A stretch of DNA of 64,000 bases from Alistipes sp. (GCA_017629145.1 JAGBXR010000020.1:1-64000); one strand, 5' to 3'; positions 42,246-52,616 are shown, counted from the first letter of the stretch. The notes: generated by a model not told the origin, from the sequence alone. Numbers and translations: made by a program.

Positions 42246-43289
42246 TTAAGGTTGATAATCGCCTCGCGAAAAGTCGATGTGGTAGCCTATGGTCTCGAGC
42301 TCGCTGTTCAGAGCTACGATACCCTCGGCTGCCTCCTTGCCCCACGAGGCCTTATTCTCATATATGGCATATTTCGCCCTTACACTCGAGGGCGATAGGT
42401 TGGGCATTACCACATTTGCTCCCGATAGTATGCCCTCCAGGCGGCCGCGCGGTGTGAGCGTGGCCAGTGCTGTTGTCGAGGGCAGCAGAGCGTGTGGTAA
42501 CATAAGTCTTACTATAGCAATTGTGGCGAGTGTGAGGCGTAGTTCGCCTGCCGGCTCCTCGCCGAGAGGTGTTGCACGATGGGGTAGGAATGGACCTATG
42601 CCAACCATCTCGGGTTGCATACGCTCGATGAGCAACAGATCCTCAACTATATGGTCGATGGTTTGACCCTTTACTCCAATCATCATACCCATTCCTGTCT
42701 GATAGCCGCAACGCTTAAGTGCACGCAAGCACTCGAGACGATGCTCAAGGCCACGACTCGATGGGTGGAGCGATGCGTAAAGCTCGTCGTTCGCTGCTTC
42801 GTGGCGCAGAAGGTAGCGGTTGGCACCAGCCTCCTTGAGGATTCTGTACGACTCCTCGCTGCGCTCACCAAGCGATAGCGTGATTGCAACATCGGGATAC
42901 GTCGTGCGCATCTTGCCGATGAGCTTGCTAAGCCACGCATCTGTGTGTGTGCCGTCCTCGCCGCCTTGCAACACGAAGGTGCGGAAGCCGAGGGCATAAC
43001 CCTCACGGCAGCACTCCATAACCTCCTCGGAGGTGAGTCTATAACGCTCCGCGGTACGATTACTGCGCCTTAATCCACAGTACAAGCAGTCGCAACGGCA
43101 GAAGCTACTCAACTCGATAAGGCCACGTACATATACACCAAGTCCGAACTGCTGGCGAGCAGTTCGGACCGCTGTGTCGCGGAGTAGTTGTAGCACGTCA
43201 TCCTCTGCGACAGCGCTGCGAAGCAACTGTCCCAAAGCTGTGGCGTCGAGCTTGTGACATCGCGCCAAATGCTCAACCAACTCCCTCAT
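42246..43289 (-). CDS. hydE: [FeFe] hydrogenase maturation radical SAM enzyme HydE
   Basis: A 347-residue radical SAM enzyme acting in dithiolate-bridge assembly of the H-cluster. The cluster motif CRCDCLYCGLRRSN contains CX3CX2C. FVLQGGEDGTHTD and the C-terminal GANVVMPNLSPSSVRAKY are typical of HydE (BioB-like TIM barrel). ATG 43289 is preferred over TTG 43292. It starts three bases after the hydrogenase stop, so translation is probably coupled. Confidence 0.95.
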   Translation of the reverse strand: MRELVEHLARCHKLDATALGQLLRSAVAEDDVLQLLRDTAVRTARQQFGLGVYVRGLIELSSFCRCDCLYCGLRRSNRTAERYRLTSEEVMECCREGYALGFRTFVLQGGEDGTHTDAWLSKLIGKMRTTYPDVAITLSLGERSEESYRILKEAGANRYLLRHEAANDELYASLHPSSRGLEHRLECLRALKRCGYQTGMGMMIGVKGQTIDHIVEDLLLIERMQPEMVGIGPFLPHRATPLGEEPAGELRLTLATIAIVRLMLPHALLPSTTALATLTPRGRLEGILSGANVVMPNLSPSSVRAKYAIYENKASWGKEAAEGIVALNSELETIGYHIDFSRGDYQP

Positions 43290-43292
43290 CAA

Positions 43293-44741
43293 TTATCTCT
43301 TCAATAACTCTGCTGTGAAGGTCTTCTTACCAGTCTCGTATGCGGTGTGGACGCTTGGACCAGAGATACAACCACCGTCGCAGACCATAACCTCGATGAA
43401 CTGTGCTGGAGCCTTGCCTGTCTTACCGTAGGCCTTGAGCAAACCAACATTCTTCTTGTTGAGACCTGCAATCTGCAATGTTGTGAAGTCGAGCTTACCA
43501 TCAACAAGCTCCTTAACAGCTGCTGTTACACCACCATTCTCTGCAAAGCCGTGAGCCGAACGACGTGATGCGCAATCCACTGGGTGGATGTTAGCCTCGC
43601 CCAACTCGATGTTCATACCGCCAAGGATAGCGTGAATCTCCTCGTATGTGAGAACGTAGTCGATCTTCTCTGGAAGATCCTCGCGACGTGCCTCCTTACG
43701 CTTTGCGATACAAGGACCTACGAATACCACCTTCGCATTAGGATACTTCTGGTGAGCGATCTCTGCGGTGTAAACCATAGGTGAGTATGTAGATGAGATA
43801 TACTTCTGCAACTCTGGAGCGTGCTTGCGTGCCATCTCCATATATGAAGGACAGCAAGATGTGGTCATAAATGCCTGACCCTCCTCCATCTTCTCTGCGA
43901 ACTCGTGAGTCTCCTTCTCAGTAGTTACCTCTGCACCACGAGCAACCTCGATAACGTCGGTAAAGCCGATAGCCTTGATTGCGCCGTATACCTGCTCGGT
44001 AGGAGCGTTGTACTGTGAGAGGATTGATGGAGCTACCATAGCTACAACCTGCTCACCGCGACGGATGCTCTGCAATACGTCGAATACCTGTGAAATCTCG
44101 AAGATAGCACCGAATGGGCAAGCGTTCATACACTTACCGCAGTAGATACACTTCGACTCGTCGATATGCTCTACACCATACTCATCCTTTGAGATAGCAC
44201 CAACTGGGCAAGCCTCCTCGCAAGGAACTGGGATGTATACGATAGCGTGGTATGGACAAGCAGCGAAGCACTTACCGCAGCTGATACATACCTTGTGGTT
44301 GATCTTGCCCTGTGATGTATCGGGATCGAACTCGATGGCATTCTTTGGACAAGCGTGCTCACAAGCACGCGCTACGCAGCCACGGCAAAGATTTGTAATG
44401 TCGTAGTTTGTGCGAACGCAAGATGAGCAAGCCTCATCGATAACGCACATAATGTTATCCTTAATCTTCTCGCGGTCGAGAGTCATCTTTGCGTAGTCAG
44501 AAAGAGGCATAAGCTCGTCCTTCTCGTCGGTCATATCGTAGCCGAGCAAAGGCAAAGACTTATACTTCCAAACTGCGCGCTCCTTGTGGATGCAGCAACG
44601 GCCACGTACCTGTGAGTTACGAGGGCTAAACTCAATGGGCAAACGGTCGATTTTCTCGACAAGCTGGCCCTCATTCCAGAGGCTTACGAGTTTCGTAAGA
44701 AGTCTCTGGCGAACGATCATTACATTATTCTTAATTGCCAT
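43293..44741 (-). CDS. hydA: [FeFe] hydrogenase, group B type
   Basis: A 482-residue cytoplasmic hydrogenase. Cys-rich ferredoxin-like regions at about 105-220 hold several 4Fe-4S sites (CISCGKCFAACPY, CIYCGKCMNACPF, and a family-specific CSSCVRTNYDITNLCRGC). The H-cluster motifs are L1 TSCCPSY, L2 GPCIAKRKEA and L3 EVMVCDGGC; these variants of TSCCPxW, MPCxxKxxE and ExMxCxGGC point to group B rather than group A. There is no adjacent NADH or formate subunit, so it probably uses ferredoxin to make hydrogen. First gene of the operon with hydE, hydG and hydF. Confidence 0.94.
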   Translation of the reverse strand: MAIKNNVMIVRQRLLTKLVSLWNEGQLVEKIDRLPIEFSPRNSQVRGRCCIHKERAVWKYKSLPLLGYDMTDEKDELMPLSDYAKMTLDREKIKDNIMCVIDEACSSCVRTNYDITNLCRGCVARACEHACPKNAIEFDPDTSQGKINHKVCISCGKCFAACPYHAIVYIPVPCEEACPVGAISKDEYGVEHIDESKCIYCGKCMNACPFGAIFEISQVFDVLQSIRRGEQVVAMVAPSILSQYNAPTEQVYGAIKAIGFTDVIEVARGAEVTTEKETHEFAEKMEEGQAFMTTSCCPSYMEMARKHAPELQKYISSTYSPMVYTAEIAHQKYPNAKVVFVGPCIAKRKEARREDLPEKIDYVLTYEEIHAILGGMNIELGEANIHPVDCASRRSAHGFAENGGVTAAVKELVDGKLDFTTLQIAGLNKKNVGLLKAYGKTGKAPAQFIEVMVCDGGCISGPSVHTAYETGKKTFTAELLKR

Positions 44742-44769
44742 ATGTAAGTTGTTGTAATTAATGAATGAG

Positions 44770-44777
44770 CAAAGTTA
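44770..44777 (-). promoter_or_regulatory. -7 box of the hydrogenase operon
   Basis: On the minus strand this reads TAACTTTG, a match to TAnnTTTG, 29 bases above the hydA ATG. There is no clear -33 box at 19 bases. Confidence 0.5.
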
Positions 44778-44945
44778 GGAATTTTATTCCAATTTGAGGC
44801 ACATTTAGACCGCTTTTTTTAACGCCACGCAACATATTTATATCGTGAAAGGTCGCGGTATAGTTGTAGGCTTTGTTTAATGTGCTTATAATCAGTCGTA
44901 TGTACGGCTGGAATATATTGTGGTAGAATAGTCCGTTTTTTGTGC

Positions 44946-45887
44946 TTACCTCTCTAAAGCATCGCCCTGTCGCAGGTCGAGGGCAACCATTCGCTCGATG
45001 ATGCGCTGACGCACCGTGTCGGGGCGCAGACCTCCGAGTGGCGAGTGGAGCAAGAGATTGTGTGGTGCGCTGCTCACCATTCGTTCCACTGCGGTCGCAG
45101 GGTCGAGGTGTCGGAGTAGTTCGATGATAAGCTCGATATAGCTGTCGACGCTATCTGCTCTACCAAAGAGGAAGCGTTCGTGATTGCGTAGCCACTCCTC
45201 GGCGATAGGTGTTGAACGATATATTTGCAGCTGATGGAATTTTATAAAGTTTAGTTTCAGCGCGTTGATGCGCTTCATACCACTGATTAGCGACTCGCGA
45301 CTTTCGTCCATAAGTCCTACTATCAGATGACCTCCAACGTCGATTCCGCGTTGGTGCGTAGCCTCAACAGCAAGCTCTGTCGTGCGAAAGTCGTGACCGC
45401 GATTGACTTGCTTAAGAGTTGCGTCATAAACTGACTCGATGCCATACTCAACAGCTACATATTTGATGCGCGAAATATGTTCTAAAAGGTCGAGCTTTTC
45501 GGAACTAATGCAGTCGGCGCGTGTGCCAATGATAATGCCGCTGATAGCGGGGTGTGCGAGAGCCTCGGCGTAGAGCCTCTCGAGGTGCTCTACATTGGCA
45601 TAAGTATTTGAGCCTGATTGAAAATAGGCTAAATAGTGCTCTGCATTGCGGTGGCGTGATGTGTGGAACTCGATAGCGCGATTTATCTGCTCCGCGATAC
45701 TCCTCTCTTCGCGACAATATGAAGGCGAAAAAGCGTCGTTACGACAAAAAGTACAGCCTCCATAACCGATGCTTCCATCGCGATTTGGGCATCCCAGACC
45801 AGCGTCAATGGCTAGTTTTTGCACACGTCCGCCAAAGCGACGTTGCATAGCGCTTCCGTAGTCGTTGTATGGAAGGGAGGTGTTCAT
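44946..45887 (-). CDS. YhcC-type (TIGR01212-like) radical SAM protein
   Basis: A 313-residue radical SAM protein. The N-terminal part holds the atypical cysteine motif CPNRDGSIGYGGCTFC of the YhcC/TIGR01212 family. YFQSGSNTYANVEHLERLY and HLIVGLMDESRESL are further family landmarks. Its substrate is unknown; a role in tRNA or protein modification has been guessed for relatives. It is transcribed downstream of tsaD, with a hairpin between them. Confidence 0.88.
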   Translation of the reverse strand: MNTSLPYNDYGSAMQRRFGGRVQKLAIDAGLGCPNRDGSIGYGGCTFCRNDAFSPSYCREERSIAEQINRAIEFHTSRHRNAEHYLAYFQSGSNTYANVEHLERLYAEALAHPAISGIIIGTRADCISSEKLDLLEHISRIKYVAVEYGIESVYDATLKQVNRGHDFRTTELAVEATHQRGIDVGGHLIVGLMDESRESLISGMKRINALKLNFIKFHQLQIYRSTPIAEEWLRNHERFLFGRADSVDSYIELIIELLRHLDPATAVERMVSSAPHNLLLHSPLGGLRPDTVRQRIIERMVALDLRQGDALER

Positions 45888-45902
45888 CTTGCAATAGATA
45901 TT

Positions 45903-45932
45903 AAGACCTCGCCAGCAATGTGGCGAGGTCTT
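45903..45932. terminator. Hairpin between tsaD and the radical SAM gene
   Basis: A perfect 12-bp stem (45903-45914 with 45921-45932) with a six-base loop. It lies 15 bases past the tsaD stop. The only T run (TTTTT) is on the plus strand side, so its strength as a terminator for tsaD is doubtful. Confidence 0.5.
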
Positions 45933-45946
45933 GGTTTTTGGTCTAA

Positions 45947-46981
45947 TTAGCGCTTTTCGAGATCTTGAAGTCGGGCTACGGGCGACACCCCAAGTGAACT
46001 TAACTCGCCTGCCTGATAGCGGTAGTAGCCGGCCATTGCTATCATCGCAGCGTTGTCGGTAGTAAACTTCAGTTCGGGAAGGAACGTGCGCCAGCCTCGG
46101 CGGCGGCCAGCCTCGGTAATGCCCTCTCGTAGACCCGAGTTTGCCGATACGCCACCAGCGATGGCTATATCCTTGATCCCGGTAGCCTTCGATGCCTTAA
46201 TAAGTTTATCTACAAGTATATCGACAATCGTATGCTGTAGAGATGCGCAGAGATCAGCCTTGTTCTTCTCGATAAAATCGGGATCATTCTTTACTGCATC
46301 GCGGAGCGTGTAGAGGAACGATGTTTTGAGACCCGAGAACGAGTAGTCGAACTCGCCTTCGACGTGTGGCTTGGCAAACTTAAATGCCTTGGGATTACCC
46401 TCCTTTGCCAGGCGATCGATGACTGGACCACCAGGATAGGGTAGTCCCATAACTTTGGCACATTTGTCGAATGCCTCACCTGCGGCATCGTCAATCGTTG
46501 TGCCGATAATCTCCATCTCGGTAGGCGAGTCTACGCGTACAATCTGCGTATGACCGCCACTCACAAGGAGTGCGAGAAATGGGAAATCGGGGTGTGGTAG
46601 TTCTCTGTCGGGAAGGTCGACAAAGTGCGAAAGGATGTGTCCCTGAAGGTGGTTGACCTCGACAAGCGGAATGTTGTGGGCGATTGATAGTCCCTTTGCG
46701 AACGATACGCCAACGAGCAACGAGCCGAGCAAGCCTGGTCCGCGTGTGAACGCAATCGCATCGATCTTGTCGATTGTTGTTCCAGCTTCGCGCAGTGCTG
46801 TGTCCACCACAGGGATGATATTCTGCTGGTGGGCGCGAGATGCGAGCTCGGGAATTACGCCTCCATACTTCTGGTGTACGGCCTGCGAAGCTATGACATT
46901 TGATAGTAGCGTTCGGTTGCGAATGACAGCTGCAGAGGTGTCATCGCACGAAGACTCAATGCCAAGTATTGTAATATCCAT
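45947..46981 (-). CDS. tsaD: tRNA N6-adenosine threonylcarbamoyltransferase
   Basis: A 344-residue ASKHA-fold enzyme forming t6A37 in tRNAs that read ANN codons. ILGIESSCDDTSAAV starts the protein. The metal-binding HLQGHILSH motif, LLVSGGHTQIV, the AGEAFDKCAKVMGLPYPGGP segment and IAGGVSANSGLRE are all present. Length is normal. It is divergent from the tamB-like gene. Confidence 0.96.
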   Translation of the reverse strand: MDITILGIESSCDDTSAAVIRNRTLLSNVIASQAVHQKYGGVIPELASRAHQQNIIPVVDTALREAGTTIDKIDAIAFTRGPGLLGSLLVGVSFAKGLSIAHNIPLVEVNHLQGHILSHFVDLPDRELPHPDFPFLALLVSGGHTQIVRVDSPTEMEIIGTTIDDAAGEAFDKCAKVMGLPYPGGPVIDRLAKEGNPKAFKFAKPHVEGEFDYSFSGLKTSFLYTLRDAVKNDPDFIEKNKADLCASLQHTIVDILVDKLIKASKATGIKDIAIAGGVSANSGLREGITEAGRRRGWRTFLPELKFTTDNAAMIAMAGYYRYQAGELSSLGVSPVARLQDLEKR

Positions 46982-47020
46982 AGTCTATATCTCTTTTTTT
47001 ACTATTTTTATGCTCTCTTT

Positions 47021-47051
47021 TTTCTATTTCAATAGAAAATGATTACTTTTG
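47021..47051 (+). promoter_or_regulatory. Promoter of the tamB-exbB-exbD-tonB operon
   Basis: TTTC (47021-47024, one mismatch to TTTG), 19 bases, TACTTTTG (47044-47051). The leader to ATG 47087 is about 30 bases. Confidence 0.7.
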
Positions 47052-47086
47052 TAGGTTAATTGCTATGTAGTAATAAACCTCTTTCA

Positions 47087-50000
47087 ATGCGCAAAGTTAC
47101 AAAAATATTGGTAAAGGTGCTATCGACCATCATTTTGTTGTCGATATTTTTGCCTGTTGCCATATCTCTGCTGCTCCACGTAGGATGCGTGCAGAACTTT
47201 GTCGTTGACAGAGCTGCGGAGTTTGCATCGGAGTATCTCGGTGCTCGCGTATCTATCGGTCGCATCGATTTGCGACTGCTCTCAACGGTAAATGTCGAGG
47301 ATTTCTATGTCGAGGATTACAACCGCGATACGCTGATTTATGCACGTACGGCACAAACTCGCATATCGAGTCTTAACATAGTGCAGGATGGATTGCGTCT
47401 CTCGGCATCGCGTGCCGAAGGAGCCAAGGTTTACATCCGAGAGTTGCCATCAGGCGAGCTGAATATACGTCCTATTGTCCAGAGGTTGCAAACCCCTAAT
47501 CCCAAAGGTAATTTCCGCTTGTTTATGGACGATATCGAGGCGGATAATGTGGTATTTGCCTACGAACGACTCGAGCATCGCAATCCGGAGTACGGTATGG
47601 ACTACTTCGATATGCGTATTGAGAATATCTCGGCAAGGGTTAGCTCTCTGTCGGTAGTAAAGGGCCGTGTTGATATCGGTGTCGAGAGGCTCTCGGCTCG
47701 CGAGAAGTGTGGTATTACGATTGATAATCTAACCTCAAACCTGTGGATCGACAGGGGTGTGATATGCTTCGAGGATTTTTCGCTCGTTACGCCTAACTCC
47801 TCTATTGTCATCCCCGAGTTTAGCCTTTTGGGTGATAACTGGGACGAATACAAGGATTTCATCAACAATGTGCGTATGGTGGGCAATGTCGCGGATGTGA
47901 CTCTGTCGACGGAGGATCTCGGCTACTTTGCTCCTGCACTCAAGGATTGGAATGTAGTGGTGCATCACGGTGTAGCCTCTCTCGATGGTGTGGTCAGCGA
48001 CTTCGAGGTTGAGCTCGAAAGCGCAAAGTTAGGTAATAGCTCTACGGTGTCGGCAACTTGTCATATCGTAGGTATGCCTAACTGGCAGAGCTCGAAATAT
48101 GTCGTTGGTCTGCGCAATATGCACTCTACATCGGAGGATATCCTTTCGATTTTGGAAAATGTTGTGAAGAAGCCACTCTCGGAGGAGGTGTACAGTATAA
48201 TCGATCGTGCCGAGTGGATCGATGTTCGCGGCACGTTTGGAGGAAGACTCAACAACTTCCGAGTCATAGGTAACCTCAATTCGGAGCGTGGTGCCATCTC
48301 AACCGATGTGACGTTGTCGAAGCCAAATGATGGTCTGGCGCTCGAAGGTCACGTCAAGAGCTCGCATCTCGACCTGGGACGACTTCTCGACGTAGGTTTG
48401 CTTCACGGCCTCGATGCGCGTGTCGACTTCAAGGGTAGTGCCGAGACAATGTCGCTGGATGATATCAATGCGGAGCTTAATCTCCAGATCGATAGTTTCG
48501 GTGTTGGCAATTATGCCTACTCGGATATCTCGGCAACAGGTCTTATGGAGAATGGTCAGTACTATTCAGAGGTTAGCTCCGAGGATGAGAATATGCGCTT
48601 TACGCTCTATGCTATGGCCGATCGTCGCGAGGATGTGCCACACTATGGTCTGTCGATTAATCTCGAGCACGCCGATCTCCACGCCGTAGGAATCAACCGC
48701 CGTGATAGTATATCGGAGCTCTCGACAAGTATGGGTATCGACCTGGTGGGTCGTGGTCTGGATGACTTCGAGGGATTTGCAAGTATCGCGGATGTGGACT
48801 ACAAATATCCGCAGGGTGAGTTAAGCACCGGACGTATGCTCCTCGATGTGCGAGGAGGCGATGAGCTGCGTACGCTCCACTTAGAGTCCGATTTCTTCGA
48901 TATGCAGTATCAGAGTCGTTCGAAATATTCGGAGGTTATCGACTACCTTACAAACGCACTCAAGCACTATGTGCCGCTGCTCTACGACGAGCACGCCGAG
49001 GGCGGGAAGGAGAGTCAGACAGTGAACTATGCCGACGACTACACCATCCTTAAGATTACGACGCACGAGGATGCCAATATGCTCTTCGATGCTATTGTCG
49101 GAGGTCTTGTTATGGCTCCTGATACGCAGGCTACGATGATGCTCAATCCGGGTACTAACCTTCTGTCGTTGCAGGCATCGTCCGAGACGCTGGAGTATGC
49201 AGGTGTGCTTATGGCAAACTATAAACTCGACATCAACAACCGTAGCGATTCGCTCTCGATGTGGCTTAACTCATCGTGCATCTATCTCGGTTCGCGACCC
49301 ATTATGCCTAACTTCTCGCTTACGGGAGGCGCGCAGCGCAACCGAATCACTCTGTCGGCTGGTTTCAGAGATAAGAGCAACTCCGAGTCGGGATTGTTCG
49401 GTATTCGTGCGCAGTTCAAGCGCAACGAGCAGACAAGGCGTCGTTCGGTGCATATCGACCTCACGCCTTCGCACTACACCACATCTACGCAGCAGTGGCG
49501 TTTGCTTTCGCGCGGTATCGATATCGACTCTACGCACGTCAATATCCGCAACTTTATGCTTACACGACCAGGTCAGCGTCTGGTGATCAATGGCGTAGCA
49601 TCGCGCGAGAGAACCGACTCGATGCGTGTGACTCTCGAGAACTTCGATCTATCGCCACTATCGGCCATCACAAGCCGTGTGGGATACAACTTTGTGGGTC
49701 GCTCGAATGGCTACGCTATGGTTAAGTCGGCGCTCCACGCTCCCGAGATCGAGGCGCATATCGATCTGGATAGTCTCCGTGTGAACGATATCGCAATTCC
49801 CGAGCAGTTGCTCACGTCGAACTGGGATTTCGAGGAAAACCGAGCGCGAATCATCATCTGCAATCCCGAACGTACGGATACGGCAATAAGGGGTTACTAT
49901 CAGCCAACAAGTAACCGCTACTATGCGCGTGCTAATATGCGAGGTGTGAAGCTCGACCTAATCTCGCCATTCCTTAAGGGTATACTCTCGGATATCGATG

Positions 50001-51763
50001 GCGAGGCCGATATTGAGGCAACGGTGCGTGGTCAGGGTCGCAATGCGAAGCTCAATGGTCGTGCTGTAGCTGATTCGCTGGCCGTGACGGTCGACTACCT
50101 TAACACACGCTACAGCGCACCGGTTGCAGAGGTGAACATTGTCGACAACCATATCATCGCCGATCGTGTTGCTGTCTATGATAGCGAGGGCAACGAGGGC
50201 CACTTCTCGATAGACCTAAATTTGCAGAACCTCTCGAATCTGGTATACGACATTGGCATCGATATCAAGGATATGCTTGTACTCAACACTACCGAGAAGA
50301 ACAACGACCTCTTCTATGGTCACGTATATGCCTCGGGTAGTGCTATGTTCCACGGCGACAAGCTCGGTATGAAGATAGATATCGACGCTACGAGTGGCGA
50401 TAACTCTACGTTTTTTATGCCGCTTACGGGTAAGTCGGATATCTCGACTGCCGACTTTGTGACCTTCAAGTCGAAGGTTGGAGATCAACGAGATACAACA
50501 GCTTTCCTCACACGTCGAATGATGGCTCACGAGCGTAAGCAGCGTCAGGTGAGCAGCTCGGAGGGTGTGATGGATGTGGATATGTTGCTCAACGTATCGC
50601 CAAATACCGAAATTCAGCTCGTCATCGACCCTACGGTGGGCGATATCATCAAGGCGAAGGGTAACGGACAGCTCTCGGTACATATCGTGCCGAAGGCAAA
50701 TGTATTTGAGATGCGTGGTGACTATACGATTACGGAGGGAACGTACCTCTTTACGCTGCAAAATATTCTGAACAAGAGGTTTACGGTTAAGCCGAACTCA
50801 TCGATACACTGGAGTGGCGATCCGCTCGGTGCGATACTTAATATCGATGCTGTATATAGTACCAAGGCATCGTTGCAGCCGCTGCTCGGTAGTTCGATGC
50901 AGGGTATCGATGTGTCGCGTGCCGTACCTGTAGATTGCTACATCAAGCTTACGGATAAGCTTATGTCGCCTACGGTGACCTTCGATGTGCAGGTTCCAAA
51001 TGTTGCACCCGAGATTCAGACCATCATCCAGTCGACGCTCAACGACCAGCAGGCTATATCTACGCAGATGGTGTGGTTGCTGGCGGCCAACAGCTTTGCT
51101 GCGGAGGATGCAGGCGCGATGGGTGCTACGCTTACCGCTACAACTGGTTTCGAGTTGCTCTCGAATCAGTTGAGCAACTGGCTATCGGGCGATAACTACA
51201 ACCTCACGGTGCGTTATCGACCACGTACGGAGTACACGGGAGACGAGGTCGACGTAGGCTTCTCGAAGGGATGGCTCAACAACCGCCTTATTGTCGAGGT
51301 TGAGGGTGGATACCTCTCGGATGCTTCGGTACAGTCGCGACAGAACGCTTCGAACTTCGTGGGCGAGGCATTCGTAACGTGGGTAATCGATCCTGATGGT
51401 ACGTTCCGTCTCAAGGGCTTCACGCAGACTATCGATCGCTACGGCGAAAACCAGGGTATGCAGGAGACAGGTTTGGGATTCTATTATGGCGAGAGTTTCA
51501 ATACCTTTGCCGATTTGCTGGATGCTTTGCGCAATCGTTTCTCCAACAAGGAGCGTAAGGCACGCCGAGCAGAGCGCAAGGCCGCGAAGATGGCCGAGGC
51601 GCAGAAATCTGCTGCAGCGGATACGTTGCGCGTTGAGGCGAGCGTTATAGATGATGATGACGATATTGTCGAGGAGGAGATGCTCGAGGAGGATGAGGTC
51701 ATCGTACTACAGCCAAAGACCAAAGCAGAAAGTGACAAACGAAATGAACGAGTCAATAAATAA
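47087..51763 (+). CDS. TamB-domain envelope protein
   Basis: A 1558-residue protein starting at ATG 47087; a TTG nine codons upstream is less likely. One N-terminal membrane helix (residues about 4-28) is followed by an AsmA/TamB-like N-terminal region and a very long beta-rich body. The C-terminal TamB (DUF490) domain includes FEMRGDYTITEGTYLFTLQNILNKRF, SGDPLGAILNIDAVY and LLAANSFAAEDAG. The last 70 residues are charged (E/K/A/R). It should span the periplasm and move lipids or help outer-membrane protein assembly; that role is by homology. No BamA-like tamA lies beside it. Confidence 0.9.
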   Translation: MRKVTKILVKVLSTIILLSIFLPVAISLLLHVGCVQNFVVDRAAEFASEYLGARVSIGRIDLRLLSTVNVEDFYVEDYNRDTLIYARTAQTRISSLNIVQDGLRLSASRAEGAKVYIRELPSGELNIRPIVQRLQTPNPKGNFRLFMDDIEADNVVFAYERLEHRNPEYGMDYFDMRIENISARVSSLSVVKGRVDIGVERLSAREKCGITIDNLTSNLWIDRGVICFEDFSLVTPNSSIVIPEFSLLGDNWDEYKDFINNVRMVGNVADVTLSTEDLGYFAPALKDWNVVVHHGVASLDGVVSDFEVELESAKLGNSSTVSATCHIVGMPNWQSSKYVVGLRNMHSTSEDILSILENVVKKPLSEEVYSIIDRAEWIDVRGTFGGRLNNFRVIGNLNSERGAISTDVTLSKPNDGLALEGHVKSSHLDLGRLLDVGLLHGLDARVDFKGSAETMSLDDINAELNLQIDSFGVGNYAYSDISATGLMENGQYYSEVSSEDENMRFTLYAMADRREDVPHYGLSINLEHADLHAVGINRRDSISELSTSMGIDLVGRGLDDFEGFASIADVDYKYPQGELSTGRMLLDVRGGDELRTLHLESDFFDMQYQSRSKYSEVIDYLTNALKHYVPLLYDEHAEGGKESQTVNYADDYTILKITTHEDANMLFDAIVGGLVMAPDTQATMMLNPGTNLLSLQASSETLEYAGVLMANYKLDINNRSDSLSMWLNSSCIYLGSRPIMPNFSLTGGAQRNRITLSAGFRDKSNSESGLFGIRAQFKRNEQTRRRSVHIDLTPSHYTTSTQQWRLLSRGIDIDSTHVNIRNFMLTRPGQRLVINGVASRERTDSMRVTLENFDLSPLSAITSRVGYNFVGRSNGYAMVKSALHAPEIEAHIDLDSLRVNDIAIPEQLLTSNWDFEENRARIIICNPERTDTAIRGYYQPTSNRYYARANMRGVKLDLISPFLKGILSDIDGEADIEATVRGQGRNAKLNGRAVADSLAVTVDYLNTRYSAPVAEVNIVDNHIIADRVAVYDSEGNEGHFSIDLNLQNLSNLVYDIGIDIKDMLVLNTTEKNNDLFYGHVYASGSAMFHGDKLGMKIDIDATSGDNSTFFMPLTGKSDISTADFVTFKSKVGDQRDTTAFLTRRMMAHERKQRQVSSSEGVMDVDMLLNVSPNTEIQLVIDPTVGDIIKAKGNGQLSVHIVPKANVFEMRGDYTITEGTYLFTLQNILNKRFTVKPNSSIHWSGDPLGAILNIDAVYSTKASLQPLLGSSMQGIDVSRAVPVDCYIKLTDKLMSPTVTFDVQVPNVAPEIQTIIQSTLNDQQAISTQMVWLLAANSFAAEDAGAMGATLTATTGFELLSNQLSNWLSGDNYNLTVRYRPRTEYTGDEVDVGFSKGWLNNRLIVEVEGGYLSDASVQSRQNASNFVGEAFVTWVIDPDGTFRLKGFTQTIDRYGENQGMQETGLGFYYGESFNTFADLLDALRNRFSNKERKARRAERKAAKMAEAQKSAAADTLRVEASVIDDDDDIVEEEMLEEDEVIVLQPKTKAESDKRNERVNK

Positions 51764-51794
51764 TTAATTAATAATACTAAAACCAAATTTTGTT

Positions 51795-52547
51795 ATGCTA
51801 AACATTCTAACTACTACGCCCAACGTAGATGCTGCTGCGGAGGTAGCACAGGCGCAAATCGACTCATTGGCACTCGTCGAGCAGGCTATGATGGAGACTG
51901 CCGATAAGGCAGAGACACTCTCTATCGGTTTCTGGGATTTGTTCCTCGGTGGTGGCTGGCTTATGTGGGTGCTCGTATTGCTCGCAGCCGTTATGGTCTA
52001 CATCTTCGTTGAGCGCTTCATCGCTATCCGCAAGGCAACAACTATCGATAATGACTTTATGAATCGCATCCGCGATTACATCTCGGAGGGTAACATCGGC
52101 GCAGCTATAGACCTTTGCCGTCGCACCGATTCGCCTATCGCACGTATGGTCGAGAAGGGTATCGAGCGTATTGGCCGTCCAATGGGCGATATTCAGAACT
52201 CTATCGAGAACGTGGCAAACGTCGAGGTTGCAAAGCTCGAGACGGGTCTTCCCTGGTTGGCATCTATCTCGGGCGGTGCCCCTATGATTGGTTTCCTTGG
52301 TACGGTAGTAGGTATGGTGCAGGTGTTTATCGATATGTCGGCAAACTCATCTGGTGGTATCGAGATTCAGCAGCTCTCGGCAGGTATGTACGTAGCTATG
52401 GTTACCACTATTGGTGGTCTTATCGTGGGTATCCCAGCATACTTCGCTCATAACTACCTCGTAGCGCGTATCGAGAAGCTTATCTTCCGTATGGAGGCTA
52501 CAACCATCGCGTTTATGGATATTTTGAACCAGCCTGTACAGAAGTAA
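51795..52547 (+). CDS. exbB: MotA/TolQ/ExbB proton channel protein
   Basis: A 250-residue inner-membrane protein with three membrane spans: about 55-78 (GGWLMWVLVLLAAVMVYIF), 152-172 (GAPMIGFLGTVVGMVQVFI) and 198-220 (AMVTTIGGLIVGIPAYFA). The central ASISGGAPMIGFLGTVVGM is the family hallmark. With the ExbD and TonB proteins encoded just downstream it forms the proton-driven motor for the TonB-dependent receptors. The N-terminal extension of about 40 residues is common in Bacteroidota. Confidence 0.93.
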   Translation: MLNILTTTPNVDAAAEVAQAQIDSLALVEQAMMETADKAETLSIGFWDLFLGGGWLMWVLVLLAAVMVYIFVERFIAIRKATTIDNDFMNRIRDYISEGNIGAAIDLCRRTDSPIARMVEKGIERIGRPMGDIQNSIENVANVEVAKLETGLPWLASISGGAPMIGFLGTVVGMVQVFIDMSANSSGGIEIQQLSAGMYVAMVTTIGGLIVGIPAYFAHNYLVARIEKLIFRMEATTIAFMDILNQPVQK

Positions 52548-52616
52548 TAGGCGGCAATTAAGTGCAGGCCCGGGGTAGTATCGCTGCGGGCTTAAACACC
52601 TAATCTAAGTAAGTAT

